Shown in pieces: positions 24,369 to 31,371 of a stretch of DNA of 64,000 bases. Within the stretch, counting starts at the first letter, position 1; every line of letters starts with the position of its first letter. Below the pieces are notes generated by a model, which saw nothing but the letters and a program-made list of their open reading frames with translations, ran no database searches and was not told the origin of the DNA. The position numbers and the translations under genes are program-made. The stretch covers positions 62,001 to 126,000 of the forward strand of contig NZ_JBAMDD010000003.1 in NCBI RefSeq assembly GCF_036961565.1, given 5' to 3'. This DNA is from Chitinimonas sp036961565. GTDB lineage: Bacteria; Pseudomonadota; Gammaproteobacteria; Burkholderiales; Chitinimonadaceae.

Positions 24369-26342
24369 ATGGGTGATTACAACTATGGCCTTGGCGCACC
24401 GCCACACCGCCGCTGGCCGGTGGCCTGGTATAACCCAGCCGTGTTGTTGCGCTCTGCCAGGGAGATGGTGTCCACGGCCGACCAGAACCGCAATCTGGAC
24501 CGGCGCGAGCTATACAGTGGCGACTTCGCTGCCTTCGACGCCACGGGCCTGACAAAGGGCGACGCATTCTGGTGGGATTTTGTTTCCGATACCGGTGATG
24601 GCGGCAATGCCACCTACACGGTTGCCAGAGCGGTGCTGGCGCCGGAGTTGTCGCTGCCAGGGGCTGATGCATTGCGCTTGCCAGCCGGCGGGCTGTTGGT
24701 CCTGGGGGGCGACCTGGCCTACCCAGGCGCCAGCACCGAGGAGTACCAGTATCGCTTCAATGAGATGTGGGAAGCGGCGAGGCCTGCGCAGGACGAGGCG
24801 CAACGGACTGTGCTGGCGATCCCGCAAAACCATGACTGGTTCGACAATATCTCCAGTTTTCAGCGGCATTTCGTCGATGATCATGATGATCGCTTCCTCA
24901 ACGCCCATACACCGCAGTCGCGTAGTTACTTTGTGGCACGGCTACCTCATGGCTGGTGGTTGTTTGGCCTGGATTTCGCTTTGCTGGGGGATCTGGATCG
25001 CGAACAGTTCGAGGTGCTGCGGGACCTGGTGCGTACCCAGGTACAAGCCGGGCAGAACGTGATACTGGTCTACCCGGAACCCTATTGGACCCGCCCTCTG
25101 GGAGATGCCGCCCGACCCGGCTATGCCAAGCGCTACCAGCGGCTGGAGGCGCTGCTGCTGGCACAGGGGGCACGCGTACGTCTGCGCCTAGCGGGGGACC
25201 TGCATCACTATGTCAGGGAAACCGCCGCGCAAGGCGAGGGTGGCTTGGACTTTGACGATGCGCTGATTACCTGCGGCAGCGGCGGCGCCTTTCTGCACCC
25301 CACGCATACACGCAAGACCTCGCAGGCCAAGCGCATGTGCCTGGAGGTGGACGAGCAGGCGATGACCGACGACCTGCGTCAGCGCGTCAGGGTAGGGACA
25401 GTAGATAAGCCAGATGCAGCGGCGCCGCGCGGCTATCAGGCTCAGTGCCGCTACCCCGATCCGGCCCAGAGTCGCTACCTGTCCTGGCGCAACTGGCGGG
25501 CCTTGTTCCAGTCTGCCGGTGGCCTGCACTGGTCAGAGTTGCTGGAGAGCCCGGCTGCGCTGTGGCAGAACATCGTACAAGGCAATATGCTGTTTCCCTT
25601 GCTGCTGGGCGTGCTGTACTGGGCTGCGGTCTATTGCAATGCCTTTGTTTTCTCCCATTCCTTCCATGCCGATGGCTTTCTGCCGCCTGCGGAGTTTGCC
25701 AGGCTGGACTATGGGTCGTTTCTGGCGCTATGGGTGAAGGCGCTGTTCTTCAGCCCGCTTGCCTTTGCCGTGCATGCCGTGCTGCTGGTGCTTTGCTGCG
25801 CCATTGCCAGAGAGGACGGGCCCAGGGTGGGGGTATTGACCGGTGTGCCCCATGCCCTGTTGCATATGTTCTGGGCGGCCAGCCTGTACTGGTTGCTTAG
25901 CCGCTATGGGCAATTCCACCTTCTGGCCGGCAGCGTGGCCGCGCCGCGCTACCCCTGGGCAGATGCGGCCAGCATGGGTACCGCCTTGTGCCATTATTTG
26001 CTGCCAGTCATGGCGGGCTTGCTCAAGGGCGCCATATTGATTGTGTTGGGTGCCGCCATAGGCGGGCTGACCTTTGGCTGCTACTTTGCCCTAATGGCAC
26101 GCTGTGGCTATCTGGGCAACAATGCTTTTTCACCCCTGGCCTGGCAGGGCTACAAGGGTTTCCTGCGTTTCTGCATCGATGCCCAAGGCAACCTGCATGG
26201 TTATATGCTGGGCACGGATCGGGTACCGCAACGCTGGCAAGCTAACCCTGATACCACGGCAAAGCGACCAATCTGGATAGAGGCGGCGGGGCAGAGGGCA
26301 CCTGAATGGCGCGTGCGTGACCAGTTCACCTTGCCTCGGTAG
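24369..26342 (+). CDS. Metallophosphoesterase fused to a C-terminal membrane domain
   Basis: A 657-residue protein. Calcineurin-type motifs are seen in order: SDTGDGGNATYTVA near residue 75 (taking the place of the usual DxH motif), GGDLAYPGAS near 112, QNHDWFD near 155 and GDLHHYVRE near 278, which would hold the two-metal site. After about residue 385 there are several hydrophobic segments, roughly 400-420, 455-475, 495-515 and 545-575, so the enzyme part is probably tethered to the inner membrane. The substrate is unknown. The start at 24369 has GGGGGAAG upstream; an in-frame frame back to 24273 would overlap the sucD terminator. It stands alone. I do not recognise a named gene. Confidence 0.8.
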   Translation: MGDYNYGLGAPPHRRWPVAWYNPAVLLRSAREMVSTADQNRNLDRRELYSGDFAAFDATGLTKGDAFWWDFVSDTGDGGNATYTVARAVLAPELSLPGADALRLPAGGLLVLGGDLAYPGASTEEYQYRFNEMWEAARPAQDEAQRTVLAIPQNHDWFDNISSFQRHFVDDHDDRFLNAHTPQSRSYFVARLPHGWWLFGLDFALLGDLDREQFEVLRDLVRTQVQAGQNVILVYPEPYWTRPLGDAARPGYAKRYQRLEALLLAQGARVRLRLAGDLHHYVRETAAQGEGGLDFDDALITCGSGGAFLHPTHTRKTSQAKRMCLEVDEQAMTDDLRQRVRVGTVDKPDAAAPRGYQAQCRYPDPAQSRYLSWRNWRALFQSAGGLHWSELLESPAALWQNIVQGNMLFPLLLGVLYWAAVYCNAFVFSHSFHADGFLPPAEFARLDYGSFLALWVKALFFSPLAFAVHAVLLVLCCAIAREDGPRVGVLTGVPHALLHMFWAASLYWLLSRYGQFHLLAGSVAAPRYPWADAASMGTALCHYLLPVMAGLLKGAILIVLGAAIGGLTFGCYFALMARCGYLGNNAFSPLAWQGYKGFLRFCIDAQGNLHGYMLGTDRVPQRWQANPDTTAKRPIWIEAAGQRAPEWRVRDQFTLPR

Positions 26343-26764
26343 CGCTGGGCAAGTATCTGAATAGAAGCAATATTTGTGGTACTTGTGTGCTATTTACCTG
26401 CTGGCTGGTGTTGGATTGGTTTGTCTATGCCATACCATTTTTGCCAAGTGGTGTTGGCTATCCCTGCCGTTCGTCGGTTGCCTTGAAAATAGGCAGTCTT
26501 TCCATATCAGAAAATAAGATATTTCTGTAGCTTGCCGACTTTGCTAGGGAAAACCCGCATAGATGGGCTTTGCTAGCGTCGGCGGATGACTGGAGGACGC
26601 ATACGCCCCTGGGGTACTGAATATCCATCTTGCCGTGTTGCGACGGTGGTGCTCCCAATAGCCTTGCTTTCGATGCCGTGCTGCGCCGATATTTTTCATC
26701 CGCGTCTTGCCTGGCCTGAAGGCTGAGGCTGTTGGAGGGTTCCGGCAAGGAGGACTTCAGCACC
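26343..26764. other. Long non-coding gap upstream of the HD-GYP-like gene
   Basis: No convincing gene is seen in these 422 bases. They are more AT-rich than their surroundings at 26343-26540. They hold the repeat element at 26534-26583, a short inverted repeat CAGAAA/TTTCTG (26508-26527), and AAGGAGGA (26747-26754), a strong ribosome site for a short leader frame. Confidence 0.6.
26534..26583. repeat. Compact inverted and direct repeat element, candidate structured RNA or operator
   Basis: GCCGAC (26534-26539) and GTCGGC (26578-26583) can close a stem. Inside, CTTTGCTAG occurs twice as a direct repeat (26539-26547 and 26568-26576). CCC at 26554-26556 could pair either with GGG at 26547-26549 or with GGG at 26565-26567, giving two alternative hairpins. 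The known c-di-GMP-I riboswitch core is not present. Function unknown. Confidence 0.4.
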
Positions 26765-26848
26765 ATGCAGAACAAGCCGCTTGCGAAGGATACGGCGTGG
26801 GGAATGCGCGAGTTCGGCCGTCCGATATACAGATCGGGCAGGCCTTGA
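26765..26848 (+). CDS. Possible 27-residue leader peptide overlapping the HD-GYP-like gene start
   Basis: ATG 26765 follows AAGGAGGA by 11 bases and opens a 27-codon frame beginning MQNKPLAKDTAW, which ends at TGA 26848, inside the HD-GYP-like gene in another frame. It contains the GTG start of that gene. It may be a leader peptide that regulates translation of the main gene, or a remnant of an older start lost by frameshift. It is too short to judge by codon use. Confidence 0.35.
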   Translation: MQNKPLAKDTAWGMREFGRPIYRSGRP

Positions 26849-28032
26849 AATGGGATGTTTGCGATAGCAATGGGCGCTTGCTGCTCAGCAAGGGCCATGT
26901 CATCAGCAGTGATGGTCAGCTAGACAGGCTGGTGCGGGTTGGGCTTTACGCTGATGCGGAAGCACTGGCCCGTACGCGGGCCGAGGGACCGGCCGAGCCT
27001 ATCAAGCCACCCTCGGTGACGGCAACCCTGGCCGTGGCGCGCAAGAAGCTGGATTACCTGGTGGGCAATGTCGAGCAGGTGATACGGCAAGGCGTGTTCC
27101 TGCGAGGTATTGAAGAAATCACCCAGCATATTGATGCCGCCTGCAGCCATGACCAGAACGTGGCCATGGCCATGGTGCTGTTGCGCCAGGAAGGGCGCTA
27201 TGCGACCCGCCACATGATCAATGTGGCAACGGTGGTGCGCCTGGTTGCCCGTGCCATGAATATGCCCAAGGAGAGGGAAGGCTCGGTGGTTGCAGCCGCG
27301 CTGACCATGAATCTGGCCATGGCGGACTACCAGGACGAACTCAAGCAGCAGGCAGAACCGCTGACGCCTACCCAGCGCGCCCGGCTAGACAGACACCCGC
27401 TGGAAGCACGGGAACTGCTGCTGCGTGCAGGGGTGACGGACCCGGTCTGGCTGACTGCGGTCGAACAGCATCATGAGCATTTTGATGGGTCGGGCTATCC
27501 AGGCAGATCACGTTGCATTGTCGAGGCACAGCTACTGTGCCTGGCCGACGTATTCTGTGCCCGCATTGTGCCCTGCGCCTATCGTCCCGCCGTTGCGTCC
27601 AATGTGGCGCTACGGGGCATCTTGCTGGAGCGTGGCAAGGCATTTGATCCCACCGTCGCTGCCGTCTTTATCAAGACCCTGGGCATATACCCACCAGGTA
27701 TGCTGGTGCGCTTGGTCAGTGGTGAAGTCGGTGTGGTGTTGCAGCAGGGCAGCAATGCGCAGCAGCCGGCGGTGGCGACCTTCATCAGCCCCCAGGGCAC
27801 GCCGACCAGTCTGATACTGCGCCGTGATACCAGCCAGGATGCCTATGCCATTGCTGCCGCCATCGACCCCAAGTCGTTCTCGGCCTATGTCAATATGGAA
27901 GCGATCTGGGGCGCGACGGCGGCGGCCCATGGTCCGGAAGCCCATAGTCGCGCCAAGCACGCGGTGCGTGTCGCCGCGGCATTGAGCGCCAATGCGGCCA
28001 TGGAGCAGGGCCGTCCTGGGCTGGCGGCCTGA
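26797..28032 (+). CDS. HD-GYP-like protein lacking the HD catalytic pair
   Basis: A 411-residue protein. An N-terminal domain (residues 1-60, RVRPSDIQIGQALKWDV) precedes an HD-GYP-like domain (about 105-295). The GYP-side motif HHEHFDGSGYP (225-235) and the later LADVF are kept. The HDxGK site, however, reads TMNLAM (170-175), so both the metal-binding His-Asp pair and the lysine are missing. A C-terminal extension (about 310-385) is shared with the paralogue at 44594-45727. GTG 26797 is chosen because AAGGA lies 6 bases upstream and the protein then aligns with the paralogue from its first residue. Probably a non-catalytic c-di-GMP sensor or scaffold; convergent with a GGDEF-EAL gene. Confidence 0.75.
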   Translation: MGNARVRPSDIQIGQALKWDVCDSNGRLLLSKGHVISSDGQLDRLVRVGLYADAEALARTRAEGPAEPIKPPSVTATLAVARKKLDYLVGNVEQVIRQGVFLRGIEEITQHIDAACSHDQNVAMAMVLLRQEGRYATRHMINVATVVRLVARAMNMPKEREGSVVAAALTMNLAMADYQDELKQQAEPLTPTQRARLDRHPLEARELLLRAGVTDPVWLTAVEQHHEHFDGSGYPGRSRCIVEAQLLCLADVFCARIVPCAYRPAVASNVALRGILLERGKAFDPTVAAVFIKTLGIYPPGMLVRLVSGEVGVVLQQGSNAQQPAVATFISPQGTPTSLILRRDTSQDAYAIAAAIDPKSFSAYVNMEAIWGATAAAHGPEAHSRAKHAVRVAAALSANAAMEQGRPGLAA

Positions 28033-28036
28033 TGCA

Positions 28037-30208
28037 CTAGGCGGGATGCTGCGGGCCGGCATCCTTTACCAGAGCAATGAAGTCGCTCTGCGCCATCGGT
28101 TTATGGAAATAAAAGCCCTGGTACTCACCTATGCCCAGCTGGCTCAATACTGCCAGTTGGCTACGGCTCTCAAGCCCCTCGGCCACGGTCTCCATGTCCA
28201 ATGCGCGGCACAGATCCACGATGCCAGCCAATAGCTTGGCCGAGCGCTCATCCCGATCGATGTCGTGCAGGAAGGCCCGGTCTATCTTGATCACGTCGAA
28301 AGGCAGGTCGCGCAGGTAGCTGAGCGAGGAATAGCCTGTGCCAAAGTCGTCCAGCGCCAGCACGAAGCCATGCGACTTGAGGGTATGCAGCAGCAGGCCG
28401 GTGACCTGCTTGCTGTCAAGAAAGGCGGATTCCGTCAGCTCTATCTGTATGCACATCGGCGAGATATCTGCTTCACGGCAGGCTGACAGTAGCACCTGCT
28501 CCAGTTGCGGATCCCGTATCTGCAGGGGTGAGAGATTGATGGCGACCGAGATTTGCTGGCCGGTCTGCTGCAACTGCCTGGCCAACAGGGCGGCTTCGCG
28601 TATGGCTTGATGGCCTATGGTGAGGATAATGCCAGTTTCCTCCGCAATGGGGATGAAGCTGACCGGTGAAACGGCACCAAACTCCTTGGTTGTCCAGCGC
28701 ACCAGCAATTCGCACCCCACTACGCGGCCATCGGCTTTCACCTTGGGTTGGGCCACAAAGGTCAGCTGACTGCGTTCGGCAGCCTGTCGCAACAGGCTGG
28801 TGAGTTTGATGCGGCTCAGGGCATCGCTATCGAGCTCGGGCCGATAGCGATCTACCCGGTCACGCCCGCTTTGCTTGGCGGCATACATGGCCGAATCGGC
28901 ATGGCGCAGCAAGGTGCCCGAGTCGTAGCCATCCTGAGGCGCCAGGGCTATGCCTATGCTGGCGCTTACGCTCACCTGATGCCCTCTGACAGATACCGGC
29001 ATGCGCATGGCCTCAAGCAGGCGTGCTGTCAGTTCTTCCAATTGCCGCATGGATGCCGTATCACCCAGCATGGCGACAAACTCATCACCCCCCCAGCGTG
29101 CCAGTGTATCGGCGGGTGATAGCATGGTGAGCAGCCTGCCTGCCACAATCTGCAGCAATTCATCGCCCGCTTCATGTCCCAGCGAGTCGTTGATGCGCTT
29201 GAAGCCATCCAGGTCAATGAACAATACGGCCAGCGGGTTGTACTCGCTGGCATGGGGCAGTCGCTGTTCCAGTTCCTCCTGAAAGGCATTGCGATTGGGT
29301 AGCTGGGTCAGCGCATCCTGTCTGGCCATGCGCTCCAGCGCTTTGACTGCCTGCTTGCGCTCACGTATGTCACGCAAGGTGGCAATCAGGTAGGGAGCGC
29401 TGCCGTTACTTGAGGCAAAGCTGCTGATACTGATCTCTACCGGCAGCTGTTGTTCATGTGTCAGTTGCAGCAGGCTCTCTGCCTGGGCGTGCCCCAGGCG
29501 CTGCAGACGCCTGAGCATGATATCGGGCAGGTCAACAAAGCGACTCAGTGATTCGCCCACCAATTGGTGCAGCTTTAGCTTGATCAGGTCGGTAAAGGCG
29601 CTATTTGTCTCGATGATCTGCCATTGCTCGGTCAGCACCAGCATGGCGTCGCGCGAGCTGGCAAAGGCCGAGGCCATCAGGCGCAGTGACTCTTCGGCCT
29701 CGCGGTAGCGCGTAATATCCTTGACCGTACCGACCATTCGCAACGCTCGCCCCTCATCGCTGCGCGACACGGCTTGCCCGCGTATGCGCAGCCAGCGGGT
29801 ATTGCCGTCCATGCAGGCCCTGACAGAGATATCGACAGCATCCGCATTGCCGAGCACATGCATACTCCAGGCGAGGCGCGCCTGTTCCAGGTCGTCTGCT
29901 TCCACGCGGGCAAAGCAATCCTGGCTATTGAGAACGACAATGTCGGGTGGGTGGTTGGCGACGATGAAGGTCCGGATGGTAACGGCGTCAGACGCGGCCT
30001 CCCATTCCCAAATGGATTCTCCACTGGCCCACAGTGCCAGTTCCAACTGGTGCTGTGCCTCAGAGGCTAGCCGTAATGCTTCATAAAGATGCTGGCTGCC
30101 GCCATTGCCATGCGGGCGATGCGCACCATGCTCGGTTGATAGCTGGTTTGCCAAGGGCTCGGGAATTATCGCGTCCTGATCATGCGGCGCTGACGGTAGG
30201 GTTGTCAT
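28037..30208 (-). CDS. PAS-PAS-GGDEF-EAL cyclic-di-GMP signalling protein
   Basis: A 723-residue cytoplasmic protein with no membrane segment. Two PAS-type sensor regions fill about residues 45-295. The cyclase motif GGDEF is intact at 373-377. The EAL motif reads ELL at 500-502, a tolerated variant, and the other phosphodiesterase residues are present: IELTES, DDFGTGYSS and VAEGLE. It could therefore make and degrade c-di-GMP, with the balance set by the PAS domains. The ligand is unknown. The start at 30208 overlaps the stop of a possible 32-residue leader frame (ATGA). It is convergent with the HD-GYP-like gene, whose stop lies only 4 bases away. Confidence 0.92.
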   Translation of the reverse strand: MTTLPSAPHDQDAIIPEPLANQLSTEHGAHRPHGNGGSQHLYEALRLASEAQHQLELALWASGESIWEWEAASDAVTIRTFIVANHPPDIVVLNSQDCFARVEADDLEQARLAWSMHVLGNADAVDISVRACMDGNTRWLRIRGQAVSRSDEGRALRMVGTVKDITRYREAEESLRLMASAFASSRDAMLVLTEQWQIIETNSAFTDLIKLKLHQLVGESLSRFVDLPDIMLRRLQRLGHAQAESLLQLTHEQQLPVEISISSFASSNGSAPYLIATLRDIRERKQAVKALERMARQDALTQLPNRNAFQEELEQRLPHASEYNPLAVLFIDLDGFKRINDSLGHEAGDELLQIVAGRLLTMLSPADTLARWGGDEFVAMLGDTASMRQLEELTARLLEAMRMPVSVRGHQVSVSASIGIALAPQDGYDSGTLLRHADSAMYAAKQSGRDRVDRYRPELDSDALSRIKLTSLLRQAAERSQLTFVAQPKVKADGRVVGCELLVRWTTKEFGAVSPVSFIPIAEETGIILTIGHQAIREAALLARQLQQTGQQISVAINLSPLQIRDPQLEQVLLSACREADISPMCIQIELTESAFLDSKQVTGLLLHTLKSHGFVLALDDFGTGYSSLSYLRDLPFDVIKIDRAFLHDIDRDERSAKLLAGIVDLCRALDMETVAEGLESRSQLAVLSQLGIGEYQGFYFHKPMAQSDFIALVKDAGPQHPA

Positions 30209-30303
30209 ATCCGCTGAATATTGCCAATGACATCAGCACACAGGCTTTGCGTGTACGCCAATATGGTTGCCTTGTACAACCCTTCGATAGCCAGCAACTG
30301 CAT
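30205..30303 (-). CDS. Possible 32-residue leader ORF coupled to the GGDEF-EAL gene
   Basis: A frame MQLLAIEGLYKAT... of 32 codons has AAGGAAA 7 bases before its ATG, a better ribosome site than that of the GGDEF-EAL gene itself. Its stop overlaps the downstream start (ATGA), so it could drive translation of the large gene by coupling. No homologue is known to me and it may be a chance frame. Confidence 0.35.
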   Translation of the reverse strand: MQLLAIEGLYKATILAYTQSLCADVIGNIQRI

Positions 30304-30460
30304 GGCAGTTTCCTTGTTCTTACTCCCTGTTTCTTGGTTATATGAGATAGGCAAGACACCTGCCAGTACGGGGCGACCAACGCACTGTGCAGGTTTGGTA
30401 GCAGGACAATCGCCGACGCGGTAATCTGTTCCGGTCTTCAATTTTTTATCTGGTTACGTC

Positions 30461-30928
30461 ATGAAGAAACTCAGTCTGCTCCTTGGTCTTTTGTTTAGCC
30501 TGACCGCATACGCTGGAGAGCAACCCTATAACGAAGCCGCAGATGCCCGTGCCGATGTGAAGCAGGCGCTGATCGAGGCACGCAAGGCGCAGAAACCCGT
30601 GCTGCTGGTGTTCGGTGCCAACTGGTGCAAGGATTGTGTCGCACTGGATACAGCCTTGAAGACAGAAAAGAATGCGGCCTTGATCGCCAAGGAGTTCAAG
30701 GTGGTCAAGGTTGATGTGGGTCGCTTCGACAAGAATCTGGATATCGATACGGTTTATGGCAACCCGATCAAGAAGGGGATACCGGCTGTGGTGGTGCTGG
30801 CACCGGATCAGCGCGTGCTGTATGCCACCCGCGCGGGCGAACTGGCCAGTGCGCGCAGCATGAACGATGAGGGTGTGTATGGCTTTTTCCGCAATGTGGT
30901 GGAGCAGGCGGGCAAGCAGGGGAGCTAG
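30461..30928 (+). CDS. Periplasmic thioredoxin-family protein
   Basis: A 155-residue protein with a signal peptide (residues 1-18, MKKLSLLLGLLFSLTAYA with a likely cut after AYA). The redox motif WCKDC is near residue 54 in FGANWCKDC, and the cis-proline region is GIPAVVV near residue 107. The fold fits thioredoxin-like thiol:disulfide proteins of the DsbD-gamma or SoxW type. Partner and substrate are unknown. It is a single gene, divergent from the leader frame of the GGDEF-EAL gene. Confidence 0.85.
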   Translation: MKKLSLLLGLLFSLTAYAGEQPYNEAADARADVKQALIEARKAQKPVLLVFGANWCKDCVALDTALKTEKNAALIAKEFKVVKVDVGRFDKNLDIDTVYGNPIKKGIPAVVVLAPDQRVLYATRAGELASARSMNDEGVYGFFRNVVEQAGKQGS

Positions 30929-31003
30929 GCCGCGAGAGCCGCGCCTGGCTGAGGGGGTGCTTCAAACACCCGGTACACGCCAGGTCGGCAATGTCCGGTG
31001 AGC

Positions 31004-31348
31004 ATGGCAATGGCAAAGCAGCCAGTACAGCGTGGGACCGTGGTGGCCAGAGGGCTGCCTGCCACCCACTGCGCCTTGTGTGGCCGCTTGCTGCCGGAAG
31101 GCACGACGGTAGACGAGCATCATCTGATACCGCGCAGCCTGGGTGGCCGGGAGACGGTGCGCCTGCACAAGATCTGCCATCAGACGCTGCACGCTGTGTT
31201 TACCGAGCGCGAGCTTGCCGAGCATTTCCATACCGTGGAAAGGCTCCAGGCGCATGCGACGATTGCCAGCTTTCTTGCCTGGGTGCGCCGACGGCCACCT
31301 GAACTCTACGACAGACCGCGCTTTACCCAGGACCGTCGCAGGCGCTAA
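31004..31348 (+). CDS. Small HNH-motif protein
   Basis: A 114-residue protein with CALCGR near residue 24 and DEHHLIPRSLGGRE (about 37-50), followed by HKICHQTLHAVF. The Cys pairs plus the histidine-rich core match HNH nuclease-type zinc folds. Such short stand-alone proteins are widespread and mostly uncharacterised, so nuclease activity is uncertain. The start could be ATG 31004 or 31010; both give the same domain. No toxin, phage or restriction gene is next to it. It follows the thioredoxin-family gene after about 75 bases. Confidence 0.7.
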   Translation: MAMAKQPVQRGTVVARGLPATHCALCGRLLPEGTTVDEHHLIPRSLGGRETVRLHKICHQTLHAVFTERELAEHFHTVERLQAHATIASFLAWVRRRPPELYDRPRFTQDRRRR

Positions 31349-31371
31349 GCGCGGCTAGCCAGGCAATCGCG

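Noticed and set aside
26534..26583. c-di-GMP-I riboswitch
   Set aside because: The conserved ACGCAAAGCC core and the GAAA tetraloop/receptor arrangement are absent; only a superficial GGGAAAACC resemblance exists.
26458..26898. A 146-codon minus-strand frame in the gap before the HD-GYP-like gene
   Set aside because: It overlaps the start of the HD-GYP-like gene, has no recognisable domain, and the plus-strand gene is supported by its paralogue.
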